NCBI GenBank assembly: GCA_000499405.2
Contig: HG738138.1
Coordinates: 3,460,368 to 3,524,367, forward strand
Source: Onchocerca volvulus
Taxonomy: Eukaryota > Nematoda > Chromadorea > Rhabditida > Onchocercidae
DNA length: 64,000 nucleotides
Reading direction: 5' to 3'
In this document: positions 1 through 13,173 of the stretch, piece after piece
How positions within the stretch are numbered: position 1 is the first letter of the stretch
How the letters are laid out: the number at the start of each line of letters is the position of its first letter
The notes under the pieces: model-generated
What the model was told of the DNA's origin: nothing
Database searches by the model: none
The model's input: only the letters and a program-made list of their open reading frames with translations
Made by a program: the position numbers and the translations under genes

Positions 1-3000
1 ATTGTGGCACAGAATATAAGCCAATAGATATTCATATTTCATTCTCAGAGTATTCTAATTAAGCTTATCTATTCCGTACCATTTTTAATTTAGAAATGAT
101 CAATTTAATTTCTTCAAAAATTTCAAAAATCATCAATGAGCTTTGAACGAAAGTGAAAATATAAGTAAAACGTTAACTTGCTATTTATTTCTAACTCAAT
201 TTTTCATCTCTCTCTATCTATCAAACAGTTAAAAAGAAACATCCATAAATCGATACACTCACTCAAGTACTGTAATGAAAAAAACACAATTTTGATGCAG
301 ACATTATAAATTATATATTTATTGACGATTCTGCTGCTATCCGTAGGGTTCTGCATTTTGCAGCTATTGAAGAATTGATAAGTCGTGAAGTGGGACTTGG
401 CTTATACGCCTATCTTGGCTGATTGTCCTGTGTGTTTCTATAGGAACAAAAAATAGAAACTGCCTTTGATGGCAGGCACATCGAAGTATATAGAAATGTG
501 AAATGAATCTTCGCACTTTAACTGATCCTATTTTTCACTTCAAGATTCTGATCAACATTGAACTGGAAGTATGTTTAACCACAAAACTGCTACAGTTTTT
601 GCAGTTTTTTTTCGTTTTTATTTCAAAAAATTTAGAAAAAAAGAAAGAGACTATTTTAAATTGGCTCCATTTCTATGAAAAAAGTTCCAATTTGCAAGAA
701 ATCCTAACATTTCATTAATCAACGATATATGTGGACATTAATGCTGCAGTTAACTGCAAAAGAATAGCACAGAAACCATTAATGGCAATGCCTAGGTTTT
801 CAAATATAAATTCTCATATGAATTTCAAATACAAATACCTTCTTAAAGGATTTTCAACTCCCTGAACTCTCTTTAACGCTAATTTTTTTTCCCGTACTTT
901 CATTTGTATTTCAAATTCATGTGCGAACGTATAAAAAGATCGATTAAAAATAAATTTTTCCAATTAGCAAAATAAGATCAAAATTCTTTGAGCTTTTCTG
1001 AACTTAATTAATTTGCGAGCTGTTGAGGTTGATTAATATGATTTTCGAAAATGTTTACCCACGAATTTCATCCGGAAGAGTATGCGAAAAAAAATTTACA
1101 GTTAAATTATCGATAACTATAAATGTAGGGTGTATTTGTCGGTGACATGTTTGATATCAAAGCTTGATACTACGATTTGATGAGTTATAAGTGATACCGA
1201 TGAGATATTGCTGCTTCAATGTCCAATGATACGTATTTATATCTTATCATATCACGGAGATAGCTTAAAGCAAATCATGAAGAGGCATATCACTGATATA
1301 TGGACGCATTTGTTCAATATCCTTTGTCGGCTAATAATGCTTAATTAGATTTATACTTGACATCCGGAAATAAGAGTCGAGTATAAATATACTAACGACA
1401 CTTCTTTCCGGATGCTATAAAGATGAGTGTCAGTAGGTAACTTCTTGGACTGGTCTTTATCAGTAAGTCGGTTCCTTGCTGATGACTGGTTATCAAAAAT
1501 CTCATTCAGATTGAATTATCATTATTGGATTAACCTAAACTTCGCAATAAGAACTTATAACTACTAATCATTAGCAAGAAATGAGCATATTAACTTTATA
1601 ACTTCTGCAAAATGTTTGATGCATTTGTAACAACATATCATAGGCTAAAATTTAATGTAGGCTGAAGTGACAGCATAATTTTCTAAAATAAGAATTGTGA
1701 AAAAAAAAAGCATAGGAATCAATTCTTATATAAACAAGTCATTTCCAACATCAGCATTTATTTTAATAGAGATATTTCTTCCAAAAATTTGAATGCAGTA
1801 GAAAAGTTAGTTAACTAAGACACTTCTTGACTAGGCCATAGAATTATGAGACAAATAAATGTTTGGTGACTTTTTCATAAGAATGAGAAAAAAAAAGTTG
1901 CAGGATTTTTTTGTTCATTTCACGCTTGGTAGCATTTCTGAAACAATTCAATGCTTTTAGAATATCCCAGACTTATCAAAAATTCTACACGATTTTTAAA
2001 AGTTTGGAAGGATTTGCTTGATATGAAACATTCCGAAGTAATTCATTGCCAGAAAAGTTCTGAAGCTATAAATTAGGCATATATTTAAACAAAAAATTTT
2101 TCTAAAAATTTCTGGTAATGCTCTGTATATCAATCGAAAAAAAAAGCAAATATCTAGCTTTAGAAATATGAAGTTAAAATTTCTGAAGATAAAGATGGCA
2201 TCAAATTACAATCAAGAGTTGTTACACAGACAAATCTATTCAAAATCTCATACGTCAATATTTTTAATTATTCGATTACAGAGAGAAAAAAAAAAAATTG
2301 CAAGCCTTGATAAGTGCATGGAAATCGACAAAGGGTGATTATGGCTATAACGGAAAATTTATTCGAACGAATAAAGAAATTGCTTTTGAATGAATTGAAG
2401 AAAAAAAGGTAGTTTCTAATCATCGTTATATTATGTGGCTTAGGAAATAGCAATATTACTTCCAGATTGTTTTCATTCTGAACTCTGTTAAAAACTTTTT
2501 CCGGAAAATAAATGAGCAATAGAATAGACGACGACTATACTTTTGATTTTTCTTTTATTTTTTAGAGTACAATGTCATCATCAATATGTAAAAAGAATTC
2601 TTTACGGAAATGACACAAATGAATGAAATCACTGAATAATTAGAAATGATACAGTAGGAATTCATGAAATTGACAGATAAAATGAGCAAAAATTAGAAAG
2701 ATGAAAATTGAGATAAAAAGTTGCAGTTTTGCTGAATTTGATTGAAAATTTCATAATACATAATTTCTAAATATCATGAACTTCCACAATTTGACACCTC
2801 TGGGGAGGTAATAGCCATTCTATTACGATGATGTGATTTCTATGAAGCGATATATTCCATAAAATAAGAATTTGCTAAATAATGTTTACTAACACTTTCA
2901 ATATCAATTGAGCCAAATTAGTTAGCAAAATGTAAGCAAAAAAATTACAGGTAATAATGGTACCCACATTTTTGATGACCATTAAATTGTTTAAGAAGCA

Positions 3001-5303
3001 AAAATGGTACACAGGATCTACTGATTACTCATATTTACAAAAAGTTTTATATGTTTGTTCAAAGGAGAACTTCCACAAAGTTTCTAACTAGAATATTTAA
3101 CTAACAATGACCGATCGATGGTATTGAAGTATTTGCGTAAATTAAATGAAAATGACGAATATGATTTCCTGGAAGTTTTAGATGAAAATAATCAATTAAA
3201 CTAGATAAAAAGCAATCGATCTAATTGCATATCTTATGTTATAAAATTGATGACGTGATTCAGTCATTCAATTTTTGCTGAAGATAATAAAAAATTAAGT
3301 GAATTGTAATGTTGAAAAACTTGAATTCATCGAACAACTTGGAAAAATTCATTTTAATGTAAGGCAGTGTTACTCTTTAAAAAAGACCATTGAAAAAATT
3401 ATTCGAAAAAAAAAAAAGAGAAATTTGCTACGGATGTTCGAAATGGCACCAAAAAGAAAAAAGAAAAAAAAAAAATGAAAAAATACATATTGCGTGATTC
3501 TGTGCACTCTCATCTTAGTCGAGCAATATACTGGAGCTAGTCAATGAAAATGGATTAAACAAACAATGTATGTATGGGATAGGAAAATAATGACGAAATA
3601 ATTAAATTTTGATGGGAAGATAAATAATTCATGTACTTACTGCTTATCATCATGATTCCTCATGTTCATCTGGAAGAAAAGCTTGAAATTTGCTTGAAGA
3701 GAGTTGCAAATATTTCATTCAAACTTTTATGTCAACATATTTACAATCTTGCAATTTTAACGATTTTTGAAGGAATCGGTCAAAAAGAAGCAATTTTCGA
3801 TGCTGAAGTCATAGTGCATCTCATTAATTTAAAATGATTTAGATGTTGCTGTTTGCAGTTTGGCCTAAGCGGAATATCGATAGTTAAATGACAGAATGAT
3901 ATTCGATTATGGTAGCCTGTGGTTTCAAGTATAACTAATTTTTCATCGCTCTGCTTTGTTGCTACGTACTGATAGACTGATGCGGAAGAAAGTTGAGATT
4001 TACTCTGATTCTGACAAAGTGATGATTCCCGGAGGAATTACTTCCAGGAAAGAATTGATTCCACAAGCATAATTGATGAATTTTGAAATTTTTGCTCTAG
4101 AGATGTTAAAAGGTCTTTTTGCAAATTGTTTCCAAAGTTATTGAAAAAAATGGAAATTACCACAGTATTTTTTTATTTTAAAAAATAGATTAGTAAGCTA
4201 AAATGGGATAATGTAGATTATTAAAGAACTATCTATCTAATATATATTCTATATCTCATTCCTAAATATAAATATGTCTAATGAGTGATTATGCATTTCG
4301 TTGAAAAGGCCTTAGCAAAATTGTATGTGTTTTTTTAAAAAAAATTGTGTTTAAAATGTGTTTAAAATTATATTTGTTTAAGTAATGCGTCACTGAATTC
4401 CATATTCACATATTCATGGAGGGGAAGGGTGACCTTTTCCTTCTTGACCTTTCCAATTTTTCTTCCTCTTCATGTGATTAGTGTATATTTTATGAAACAT
4501 TAAATAACAGTATATTCTGGACAATATTTATGCTTGGAAAAATCCTGCCTTCGTTTTTCTATCAATATAATGATTGAATATTTTAACTAATAAGCAAATG
4601 AATAGAAACAATCATACCTTCTCTAGGATTCGTAACTCCGTCAACTAAATTTCTGATTTGTTCATTGATAAAATTTGAAATCGACTTACGATCATTTCTT
4701 TTTTTCTGGTCTGATTCTATTTCACGTTCCAAAAAAAAAAGTATCTGTAAGGAGAGGTGTAGATTGAATTATTTAAGAAAAGATTTTCCATCGGAATAGT
4801 TGGAGTGAATGTTTCTAAGATAATCATAGTTTACTGAAGTAAGAAATGATGTGATTCGAAACAATAAGCGTCATAGTCTTAGAGAACACTTCAAAAAGAA
4901 TGTAAACATTTCAAACAGTTGTATTTACTGAGTGCATCAAAAGTTTTTGCTCAACAGAAAGATGTGAATAGCAAGATGTTTGAGTTATTAGCTGCATCTT
5001 TCGGTAAATTCATTCCAGGTTACGCCTCCGCAACTCGCCAAGGTTAGCTCCCTTGCTGATTACTTGCAGAATTGTTTTTCACTTTTTTTTCTTTTGAACT
5101 AATCAAATGCTTCATTTTAGTGAAATTATAACAATTATTTCCGAGACTTACTGTACTTATTTTTATAAACTTTTTAGCATCGAAAAATGTCGTAAGTATT
5201 TGACAGAGCAAAAAGATGCGGAAAAAAAGGAGACGAGAGGACAGAAGCGAAGACGAATTGCGCAAAAGTATGAGCAAAATTATCAAGCAGTTTCGAACTA
5301 ACA
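1..5303. other. AT-rich region with coding-like fragments, no gene model
   Basis: No gene can be assembled here. Several short stretches look like protein on the + strand. A 28-codon run lies at 3118-3204 and contains NENDEYDFLEVLDE. A 36-codon run at 3962-4072 contains DRLMRKKVEIYSDSDK. A stretch after a CAG acceptor at 4958-5042 contains MFELLAASFGKFIPGY. A stretch after a TTTTTAG acceptor at 5178-5301 ends with a charged tail containing RGQKRRRIAQKYEQNY. The last two cannot be joined in frame, since the first ends in phase 1 and the second needs phase 2. They may be remnants of a decayed gene or chance. No family was recognised. Confidence 0.3.
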
Positions 5304-5819
5304 AAAAAGATTATTAGCTGATGAGAATTCTCGATGAAATTTATTCCAATCATCCAAAGTTTTAAATCCTTTCATTCATCCTTCAAAAACTGTAATAATT
5401 GATGATTGATGATATGATAAAGCAAGGAGAAATAATACTTTAATGCATTTTGCATTCAAATTTCCAAATTTGAATACAAGTCAATCAACAATATTGCTAA
5501 ATATTTGCAAAAGATATTTCTGCAGCATTATCGAAAGAAAAAATGAATGAATGCTTCTCATTTAAATATTTACATTAAACTATTTCTATGCAAATAAAAA
5601 AAATACTGTGCATTTATTCCACTAATACAAATCACTTTTTGTAAGATTGCATCGTTACGACGAAAAAAGAAAGCGAAGAAAAATTCGGAAAAAAAATTGC
5701 GCCATTTTCAAGTTCATAAATTTTCTCAATAGCATCGAAAACTGTTAAAAAACTGATTTTTTTTTTTCTAGAAAACGCAGAAAAGAGTCATAATGTTGCA
5801 ATCTTATAAAATCTTATTT

Positions 5820-5820
<1 letters not shown>

Positions 5821-5850
<30 letters not shown>
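5821..5850. repeat. Poly-A tract
   Basis: An uninterrupted run of about 30 A. Similar A or T runs recur through the window, near 7349-7372, 15845-15868, 28888-28910 and 42104-42129, and reflect the base composition. There is no adjacent reverse-transcriptase or target-site duplication that would mark a retroposon. Confidence 0.8.
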
Positions 5851-5853
<3 letters not shown>

Positions 5854-8376
5854 GATAACTATTTATAATGAGCAGATTTCCAGAAAATGAATTGACCAGA
5901 TTTACCATCTCAGTCACATTACATTGAAAATATTTCATGAAATAACAGTTGCACTGAATACAACATTTCCCATAAAACTTTGCTTTAATTTCAAACAAAC
6001 CTGGATAACAGCACTCATTTTTTCTATTTGGAAATTCAAAAAAAAAAAAAATGAAGAAATTTCGTCAAAATATCGGTAAAAAGCGTGAAAATTGATGAGA
6101 ATGTGAATGAAATGAAATACGAACAAATGGATTTGATGTGCAAAAATTATTAGACTTCGATATTTACAAGATTTCCCTGTTTCACTTTTTTTTTTTTTTT
6201 ATTTCGCTATCCATATCCACATTATAGTAATTGCATTTATTCAGAGCATACAGCGCCGCTCAAATTTAATTCTTCAAATCTCATAAACATTTTTTTTTTG
6301 AAAAAAAAAAAAAAAAAAGAAAAAAGGAAGAATTCAGAGTAAAACATATAACTTACCGTAGTAGGTTGTGTTCGATGGGATAAGTTTACATTAGAAAGAA
6401 TTTCAAAACATTTATTAAAAATCATTATTTTATTCGGCACAAGAAAAAGAGACAGAGAAATCAAAAGTCAAAGATTGATGTGATGTTGAGAATAGTAAAA
6501 AGGAATGGAAAAAAGACGTGTCTTCGATCGAATTTTCGCACTATTTCTGTGATTGTTTTTCCAAGCTTCTGAAATTGAAATAATTAGTTCAATGAGCCGA
6601 TCCCATTCCTAATTAGTATCATCTAGCACTCAGTATCATAGAAATGCCAATAATACTATCGAGAAATTTCGAGAAAGATTTGATGTCCTCAATCTAGCCT
6701 TCATTTCTTTCCCGCCTGGCTTCTCTTATTATCCATCCTTTCTCATTATGCTTCATCAGAGCTGATTTCCGTTGAAAATTTAGTAAAATTATGGTGAGAT
6801 TTCCTAGCTGAAAACAGGAAATATGGAAAATTATATTTCGTACTCGTACATTCTTGAAAGCAAAATAATAACATGCATGAGAATGATTTTGTGAAGAGAC
6901 TCCAAATTTTTCCTAAAAATTACGCCTTAATTAAGCTATTTTGTTCAATACTTTGCCTATCGCCTGCCACACTTTAAAAATTAATGGGAGAAATGAGTAT
7001 TTTCCCTAAAAAAAAAATTTTAGCAGACTTTAAATTTTCAATACTATAGAGATATAGTGCAGAGTGCGAGAAAACTTGGCGGATGAAATGTTTAGAAAAG
7101 ATTTTTGTGGAATTTTTGGGTAGTGTTAAACAAAGATTAAATTAATAAGGCCTTAGAGAAAAATAATAATTTGAATCTGTGCCAAACTTGAGAAATATTT
7201 CAAAAGCCATTTGATAGTAGAAAAGTTTTGTTCAAGTAGCATGGAGCCACTTATAAACTTACTAGAGATTATTTTTTATTAAATTTAGCAGGCAGTTTTA
7301 AGGGATGGAATGCTTAAATAGCATGTCATACTGACGCTATTCTCTCCCTTATTTTTTTTTTTTTTTTTTTTTTAAATCTTTCGCTGTTTTCTGTTTCGAA
7401 AAAAAAATGGACTCAATCGACAGTTTGATAATCGAAGCTAATTAATGAAAGCAATAGTAACCATCGGAGAGAATGACATTCAGGTTTCTCTACTGAACTG
7501 ATAAGACAAAGTACCATTTTGAGTGCTTCATCAGCGATACGGATTGAAAGGCAAAGCAGTAAATTAAGCGGAAATTTGAAGAAATGATGGAGCTTAAAGA
7601 TGAAAGAACAAAGTAGGATGAAGAAGTGTTAGTTATTTGATTGTGTCTAGGTGTTGTTTAAGTTATTTTAAAATTCTTATCATGAATTAATTCTAACTAT
7701 TGCACCAATTTTCAGCTTGATCAACTTAAATATATATTTTCAAGTTTGATTTTGGAAAGCTTGATAATATCAGAAAAATTCATTTTGAGCAGAGGATATG
7801 TTTGCAAAACGAAGAAAATGACATGTTTTGGGGAATATTCACCGAAGTGTTTTGATTAAGAAGTAAAAAAAAAAAAAAAAGAAAAAAAAATGGAATAAAA
7901 ATTACTTATAGAAAGAACACACAGGAATATTGCACATAAAAATGAAATGCAAATATATAGCTTTTATATGAAATCCATCTCGAAATATCTGTTTGAAATG
8001 ATACAGTGATAATTGCACGCTATTGTTTTCCCTTATAATCATCTCAAAAGATTATAGCATTGCAAAAATCATAAATTTTAAAGGTATATAAAGACTTTCA
8101 AGACGCTATATGCCTTTGAAGATACTGGCATAATCAACAGTTTACAACCGATAGAATAAATTTTAAAGATTTCGTCAAAAAAATTTTTTGTGCGAAATCA
8201 TTATCTTTCGTTCGTTAATTTTCATCCGGAAACTTACTTTTTCTTGAAATTTTCGCTTTTTTAAGAATAAGAGATTTTCAAGTTAAATATGCATTTGCTA
8301 TTTTCGTTCAAAAATGCACCATCATAATCTATTCATTAAATTTTGCCTTTTTTCGGACTTGCACTTTTTTTTTTAG

Positions 8377-8538
8377 CAAACTAATATCCATCGTAATGAT
8401 GAAATCATAATTCGGTTGGAATTAAGTCGAGACTTTGAGTTAGGTGCTCGTCGACCGCGCTTAGAAATGAGTCGTATTTGCTTAAAATTAATTGAATTCA
8501 TGAATGATTATGCAATATCTTACAGGAAATTAAAATAA
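8377..8538 (+). pseudogene. Coding-like exon fragment of unknown family
   Basis: A strong acceptor (a T-rich tract then TTTTAG at 8371-8376) is followed by 53 open codons ending in TAA. The inferred peptide has a charged, helix-like composition, with LELSRDFELGARRPRLEMS in the middle and CLKLIEFMNDYAISYRKLK at its end. The frame contains CG dinucleotides and balanced codons, unlike its surroundings. No partner exon with a compatible donor was found upstream. It could be the last exon of an undetected gene, a relic exon, or chance. The family is not recognised. Confidence 0.3.
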
Positions 8539-8954
8539 ATTTTTGGTTTAGTAGAACAAAAACTGTGAATAGATATATAATCTTTAGCAAGAAAGAAGAA
8601 GAGCAAAGTGAAGTCCTATGGATATGTTTATTTCGGTGAAAAAAAGTAACTATGAAACAGAAATCAAAACGTTGACAAGGCGGCTGTGATTTAAATCATA
8701 GCTGGCGAAAATAAAAATACATCATAAAATTAATTCATTTGTTCTTATTCCATGTACATTTTTACTTTTTCCATTGAAAGCCAACGAAAACTTCTTAATT
8801 TTGAAATAAAAGTGATTCAAATCTTTGCTTAATAGGAAAACATATATAAAAAACTAAGCATTATCTGTCTGATTGTTCAAAGTGGAGATATTTTATTTTT
8901 TCGGATAAAAATTATAAGATAATTAGATGCACATTTCGTTCATCAGTGAGAGGG

Positions 8955-9006
8955 TATCCATTAATTGTTTATCCATTGCAAAAATGATTGGAACAATTAA
9001 TGGATA
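8955..9006. repeat. Short inverted repeat (15-bp perfect arms)
   Basis: TATCCATTAATTGTT at 8955-8969 is repeated as its exact reverse complement at 8992-9006, with a 22-nt spacer. It would fold as a simple hairpin. The low GC content makes chance or a degenerate inverted-repeat element plausible. Confidence 0.55.
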
Positions 9007-10262
9007 AAATTTTGGATTTGAAAAAAAGAAAAAGTCTTTAATTTATTTTAATAAATTTCCAGTATTGGGAAAATGACACTATGATTAAATGTTTTTTATT
9101 CAAATGTATTTACGTCACATCCTAAATTGGATGTATTTAAATAAAAGAAGAAGAAAGTAAATCTCTTGAAAGTGGGAAAATTTTTGCATTCATCATTTCA
9201 GGAATACTTAATTTTTAAAGATACGGGTAAAATAAAAAAGCGAAATCGATAGTCATCGGCAGAAATGGGGGTCGTTAGGGATTTTCTTAATAAAATTGTT
9301 TTCCGAATATGTATCTTTTCTTATTCATCCATCCTCTTATCTTCTTAAGCTACTAACATAATTTCATTTATTGTCTAGAATTTTCTCGAATTCCTATGCT
9401 ATGGTAGAGATTTTTATGAGAAATGATTTGTTTTGAGTATGTAAGAATAAAATGATGAGAAATATGTTGAAAAGCATGGAATGAGAAATGAAGTAAAATT
9501 AGCTCATTAGCTAAAAATACTCATCTTAAATTATAAATATATAAAGTCAATTTGCTCTGTCTATCGCATTCAGTTTTCTTCTTTCTTTTATTAAATAATT
9601 ATTTAATTATAGCATTTTTAAAATTAATATGCAATTTACTGATGCAGAAAGATAGAAATACGATATTAAAAAAATGACTTCCCCAGATAAAAAATAGATG
9701 GAAAATTTTGTGATTAGATGAATATATTTCATTACTAATTATTGTTTACAACAGATAAAAACATTAGATGGTTCTGCGTAAGAAGTGAGTAAAGAGGATT
9801 TAAGGAATTGAAGTTAAATAATAGTTCGCAAAGTATTTATGCCGTCAAAAAATCCATTTTACATAGTCCGGCATAAGTTGACAACGAATTACAAAATTTA
9901 GGATGGTTTACAAATGTTTTGATAAAATTTGGTCCAAATTGAAGCGATAAATTTTTCCTTAAAAATGCCCAAAACCACATCAATGCTGTCGAATTGCAAA
10001 AAGTATGCAGTGGAGCAGAAACCACAAGATTTCCATATCTGATAAATGTGACATGATCCATCTTCATATCTCTTCCAATCCTTTTATATGGATCAAAAAA
10101 AAAAAGAAAAAGAAAAAAGAAAATCGTATTTAGATGAAAAATATGAGTAAGTTTACTTATTTGAAAAAGACATCGTGATACAGGATACAAAAAATGCCGA
10201 AAAGATATGAAGACGATCATTTATCTATTATAAATAAAAGTATGAATGTTCGTTGTGGTTTT

Positions 10263-10384
10263 GACACAGCGTTGTAAGTTCTTCACTGATTGCTGTGAAA
10301 TTTTGAAATAATGTTGCATTCGAATAGGCGTGTTTTTTGTATAGATATACCTACCTTTTTCTATTTGTCACACCTGCAACAGGT
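10263..10384 (+). repeat. Dispersed repeat, copy 1
   Basis: This copy shares an ordered set of blocks with two other places in the window. It starts with a segment reading roughly TTCTTCACTGATTGCT and GAAATTTTG. The conserved core GTTGCATTCGAATAGGCG and then TATAGATATACCT and a TTTTTCT...GTCACACC tail follow. The reverse complement of the same order occurs at about 17056-17157, and a third copy lies at 55184-55380. No open reading frame is carried. It looks like a short non-autonomous element or other dispersed repeat. Confidence 0.75.
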
Positions 10385-12202
10385 AAAAACGAAGAACTGG
10401 AAAATTCAATATGTAACATTATAAAAAATAATTTAATTAACTATATTAGCTATAAATAAACGAAGAAAAATATTGCAAAAAATTTTATGAGTATAATAGC
10501 ACGAATTAATTGAATTACTCCTATTATAATTGACGAAATCCGAAAACTGAATTCGCGCGCTTGCAGTTTTCCAAGATGATGAAGATGGTACAGAAATTCA
10601 CTGGACACCCCGAAGAATTCATGAATTGAAACTAATCTTGTAAAGAATTTTAGCCAAAGAATTGTAACAAAATATTGAAATTAAGAGAAAAAACAAGAAA
10701 TCCAAGGAGAAGAGGAGTTAGATTTGTTCAATAAATAAGAATAATATTGTTGCCTAACTAAATAATTCCTTCTATGTTCATATATTTTTCGTTTTGTATA
10801 TATCGCCCTTTCCTATCTTCTCCTTTTTGCTCCAGAAATCGTTCTTTTCACTAGGTGACGTCGTTATGGCCGAAGGCAACCTGTCACTTCATCATTCGAC
10901 TGCCATTCGTGTGCTTTTCTCAGTTCTTCGATCTCACAAATGGCTTGCTTATCTTGTTCATCTCCTGAAGGAAAACCACTTCTCCAATGGTTGTTTAAAT
11001 GGATTCCTTCCAGATACGAAATATGTGGAATTCAAACATATGCTATGATACCACATATAATTGGGATCCCTTTTGGAATATTCTGTTCCCTTCTGGATTA
11101 TTGCAGCTTTTGTGGACTCGAGCTATCTCAGTAGCACAATGTCATTAAAAAGTTTGACTGAAAGTTTACAATTTTATTGCTTTCAAAAATCCACTTCAAC
11201 TATGTTGTTACTTTTTATTTCAATATGGATGTGAACTGCGTAGGTCAATTTCGTCATTTAAATCTTCAATTTTCGAAACAAAATCTGGACAGAATAAAAA
11301 TATAAATAATGTATTTTAGTAGTGATTTAGTTGCTTAGGAGTTATCAACTTGACGGCAACACTTGTGGATTTGATAAGCACGAAAGTAAAGAAGAAATAG
11401 AGAAGTCTGCTTTTGTGATACACTGGAAATTAAATTATTACACTCATTTTTCTTCTCTAAGAATTCTTAGAAAAAAAATCTTTTTCGAAAAAAAAAAAAA
11501 TGCAATTTTTCAGATGTAAACATTGTCGGCAACAAAAATTATTTTTTAAGGAAAATATTTTTAGCACATCATTATGGCTTAATTTTTTCAAAATATTTAC
11601 AATTGTCTATTTTTCACTATTTCGATGTCCATTTTTCAGCAGTTTGAATCAGATTGTGCTAAATTAAATTATTAAATAGAAAGAGCATTGAGACTAAACA
11701 AAAAGTTCAGTTTTGAATGCAAGCAGAATGTCGATTATATCCTGCTTCTAAATGAATTATAATTGAATTTTAAAGAATCGAACACTTATACTTTGATTTA
11801 TCTCATGACCTGTTCAATGTCTGGGGCTCATCTGAATATTCAATAACAGAATTTCAACAAAAAAGCACTAATGTTGAAGTATAATGTGCTTTCCTTCATT
11901 TATATGAAAGTGCCAATAACAATTTCAAAGACCGAGAGTGAAGGTTTAAAACGTAATGTCGTATTGGACCTAGGGGAGAAAATTGAGATCAAATGAGGAA
12001 AGGAGACACAAATGATACAGCAAGAATTCTCGAATAGGAAGAAAGCCTGATAAGATTGGAAGTTCGAAGCGAGAAAAGGATCGAGACTGAACACTGAATT
12101 GCTATCTAAGTGAGGGCGAATAATAATTGTCCTGATGTCCAGAATGAAGCGCATCAAATTATTTCCCTAATGACGTATAATAGTGTTGCAGGGATAACAC
12201 TA

Positions 12203-12302
12203 CCACCCTCAACTTTCCATCTCCATCTACACCTCATCTTCGAGATTACCAGCCCACCCTCAATTTCATCTCCACCTACACCTCATCTTCGAGATCACCA
12301 GC
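12203..12302 (+). repeat. Tandem duplication, about 50-bp unit x2
   Basis: Two adjacent units both run CCACCCTCAA then CATCTCCA, CTACACCTCATCTTCGAGAT and ACCAGC. The first occupies about 12203-12252 and the second about 12253-12302. They differ by a few substitutions and a short indel. The + strand reading of both units is open and Pro/His/Ser-rich. Confidence 0.8.
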
Positions 12303-12618
12303 TGACTCCAACATTTGCAGTACAGGAGGAATGCCCTCTCCCTGGGATGATGTGATGCAATACGATGTGTTGAGGGATATTGCGGCATCTGTCTAACTTT
12401 CGCCAAGCAAAATATTGTTGTTGTAAGGAAGCATCTGTTGCTTCGTAAAAAGTAGGAGTAGAAGGAAAGGAATGCGCTAAGGCCGTGATCTTCATGCCTC
12501 GGTCGTCATTTTGCCGTAACTCCACCGATCCGAAATATTCGATGGCTGAAGACTCCTCTAATGTGCCGCTCTGAAGCGTTCTGGAATTTCGAGTTTTAAG
12601 ATATGTGAGGAGTGGCAT
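12295..12618 (-). CDS. Hypothetical 107-codon open frame
   Basis: A - strand frame from an ATG at 12618 to a stop at 12295 predicts 107 residues without membrane segments. It includes LEESSAIEYFGSVELRQNDD and, near the end, QHIVLHHIIPGRGHS. It lies in the GC-richer island. The - strand sequence before the ATG shows no clear acceptor. I recognise no domain. It could be a small gene, a piece of a mobile element, or an artefact of local composition. Confidence 0.2.
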   Translation of the reverse strand: MPLLTYLKTRNSRTLQSGTLEESSAIEYFGSVELRQNDDRGMKITALAHSFPSTPTFYEATDASLQQQYFAWRKLDRCRNIPQHIVLHHIIPGRGHSSCTANVGVSW

Positions 12619-13173
12619 CGGTTTTCTCCAAAAATATTTTCACTAATACAGCTGGTATAGATGCTCGCTTTAAATGCCTGTCAATTCAAATATCTGCCCG
12701 TGCTATCCTCCCACATTCCATTAATTTGTGGTTCAAAGATTTCCGACATAAAGATAGGCTAAAATACACTAAAAAAACACTTTACATCAAATATTCTTTT
12801 GCCTTTTGTAATAAAACAAGATGGCAAACTCAAAAAGATATAGTTTGAGCAGTACTCAAATCTCTTAGGTTTTTATCTCTTTTATGTCCTGCTAAAAAGC
12901 TTAACAAATCAACGCAAAAATGGCACAATGCAGACCGGTTCAAAGTTTACATTTCATTGGGCAGTCAAATATAAATGCATATATTATAATCGATAATTTG
13001 AAGTTTGAAATTTCATTGATGGAGTGAGGAAAGAAAAGTTTTTTCGGGAGTAACTGCCAGTATGGATTGTAAAAAACTCTCATTGAAGAACTTAATCATT
13101 TTTGAAATTTATCAATCAAAAAATCTGTTCTATCAGCTATTTCGATATAATCATCCGGAAAAGCAGTTCAAAA

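Larger units (their letters stand above)
5304..12100. other. Gene-poor AT-rich region
   Basis: Mostly low-complexity AT DNA with homopolymer tracts, for example about 30 A at 5821-5850 and a T tract near 7349-7372. Open frames occur on both strands but lack codon structure or recognisable motifs. Exceptions listed separately are a coding-like block at 8377-8538, an inverted repeat at 8955-9006 and a dispersed repeat at 10263-10384. A moderately GC-richer stretch at about 10850-11130 is open in two + frames, but neither product is recognisable. I see no RNA gene. Confidence 0.5.
12101..12640. other. GC-richer island inside AT-rich DNA
   Basis: Base composition rises visibly here compared with both flanks. 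The block contains a two-copy tandem repeat (12203-12302) and a 107-codon open frame on the - strand (12295-12618). Both strands are open for long stretches, which may follow simply from the reduced AT content. An inserted fragment, a small gene or an old element are all possible. Confidence 0.4.

Noticed and set aside
1361..1414. 10-bp inverted repeat CATCCGGAAA / TTTCCGGATG
   Set aside because: The arms are too short for the interval to be distinguished from chance.
9837..10220. 127-codon - strand frame
   Set aside because: Its N-terminal half is translated A-rich tract (Phe runs), and no splice signal or motif supports it.
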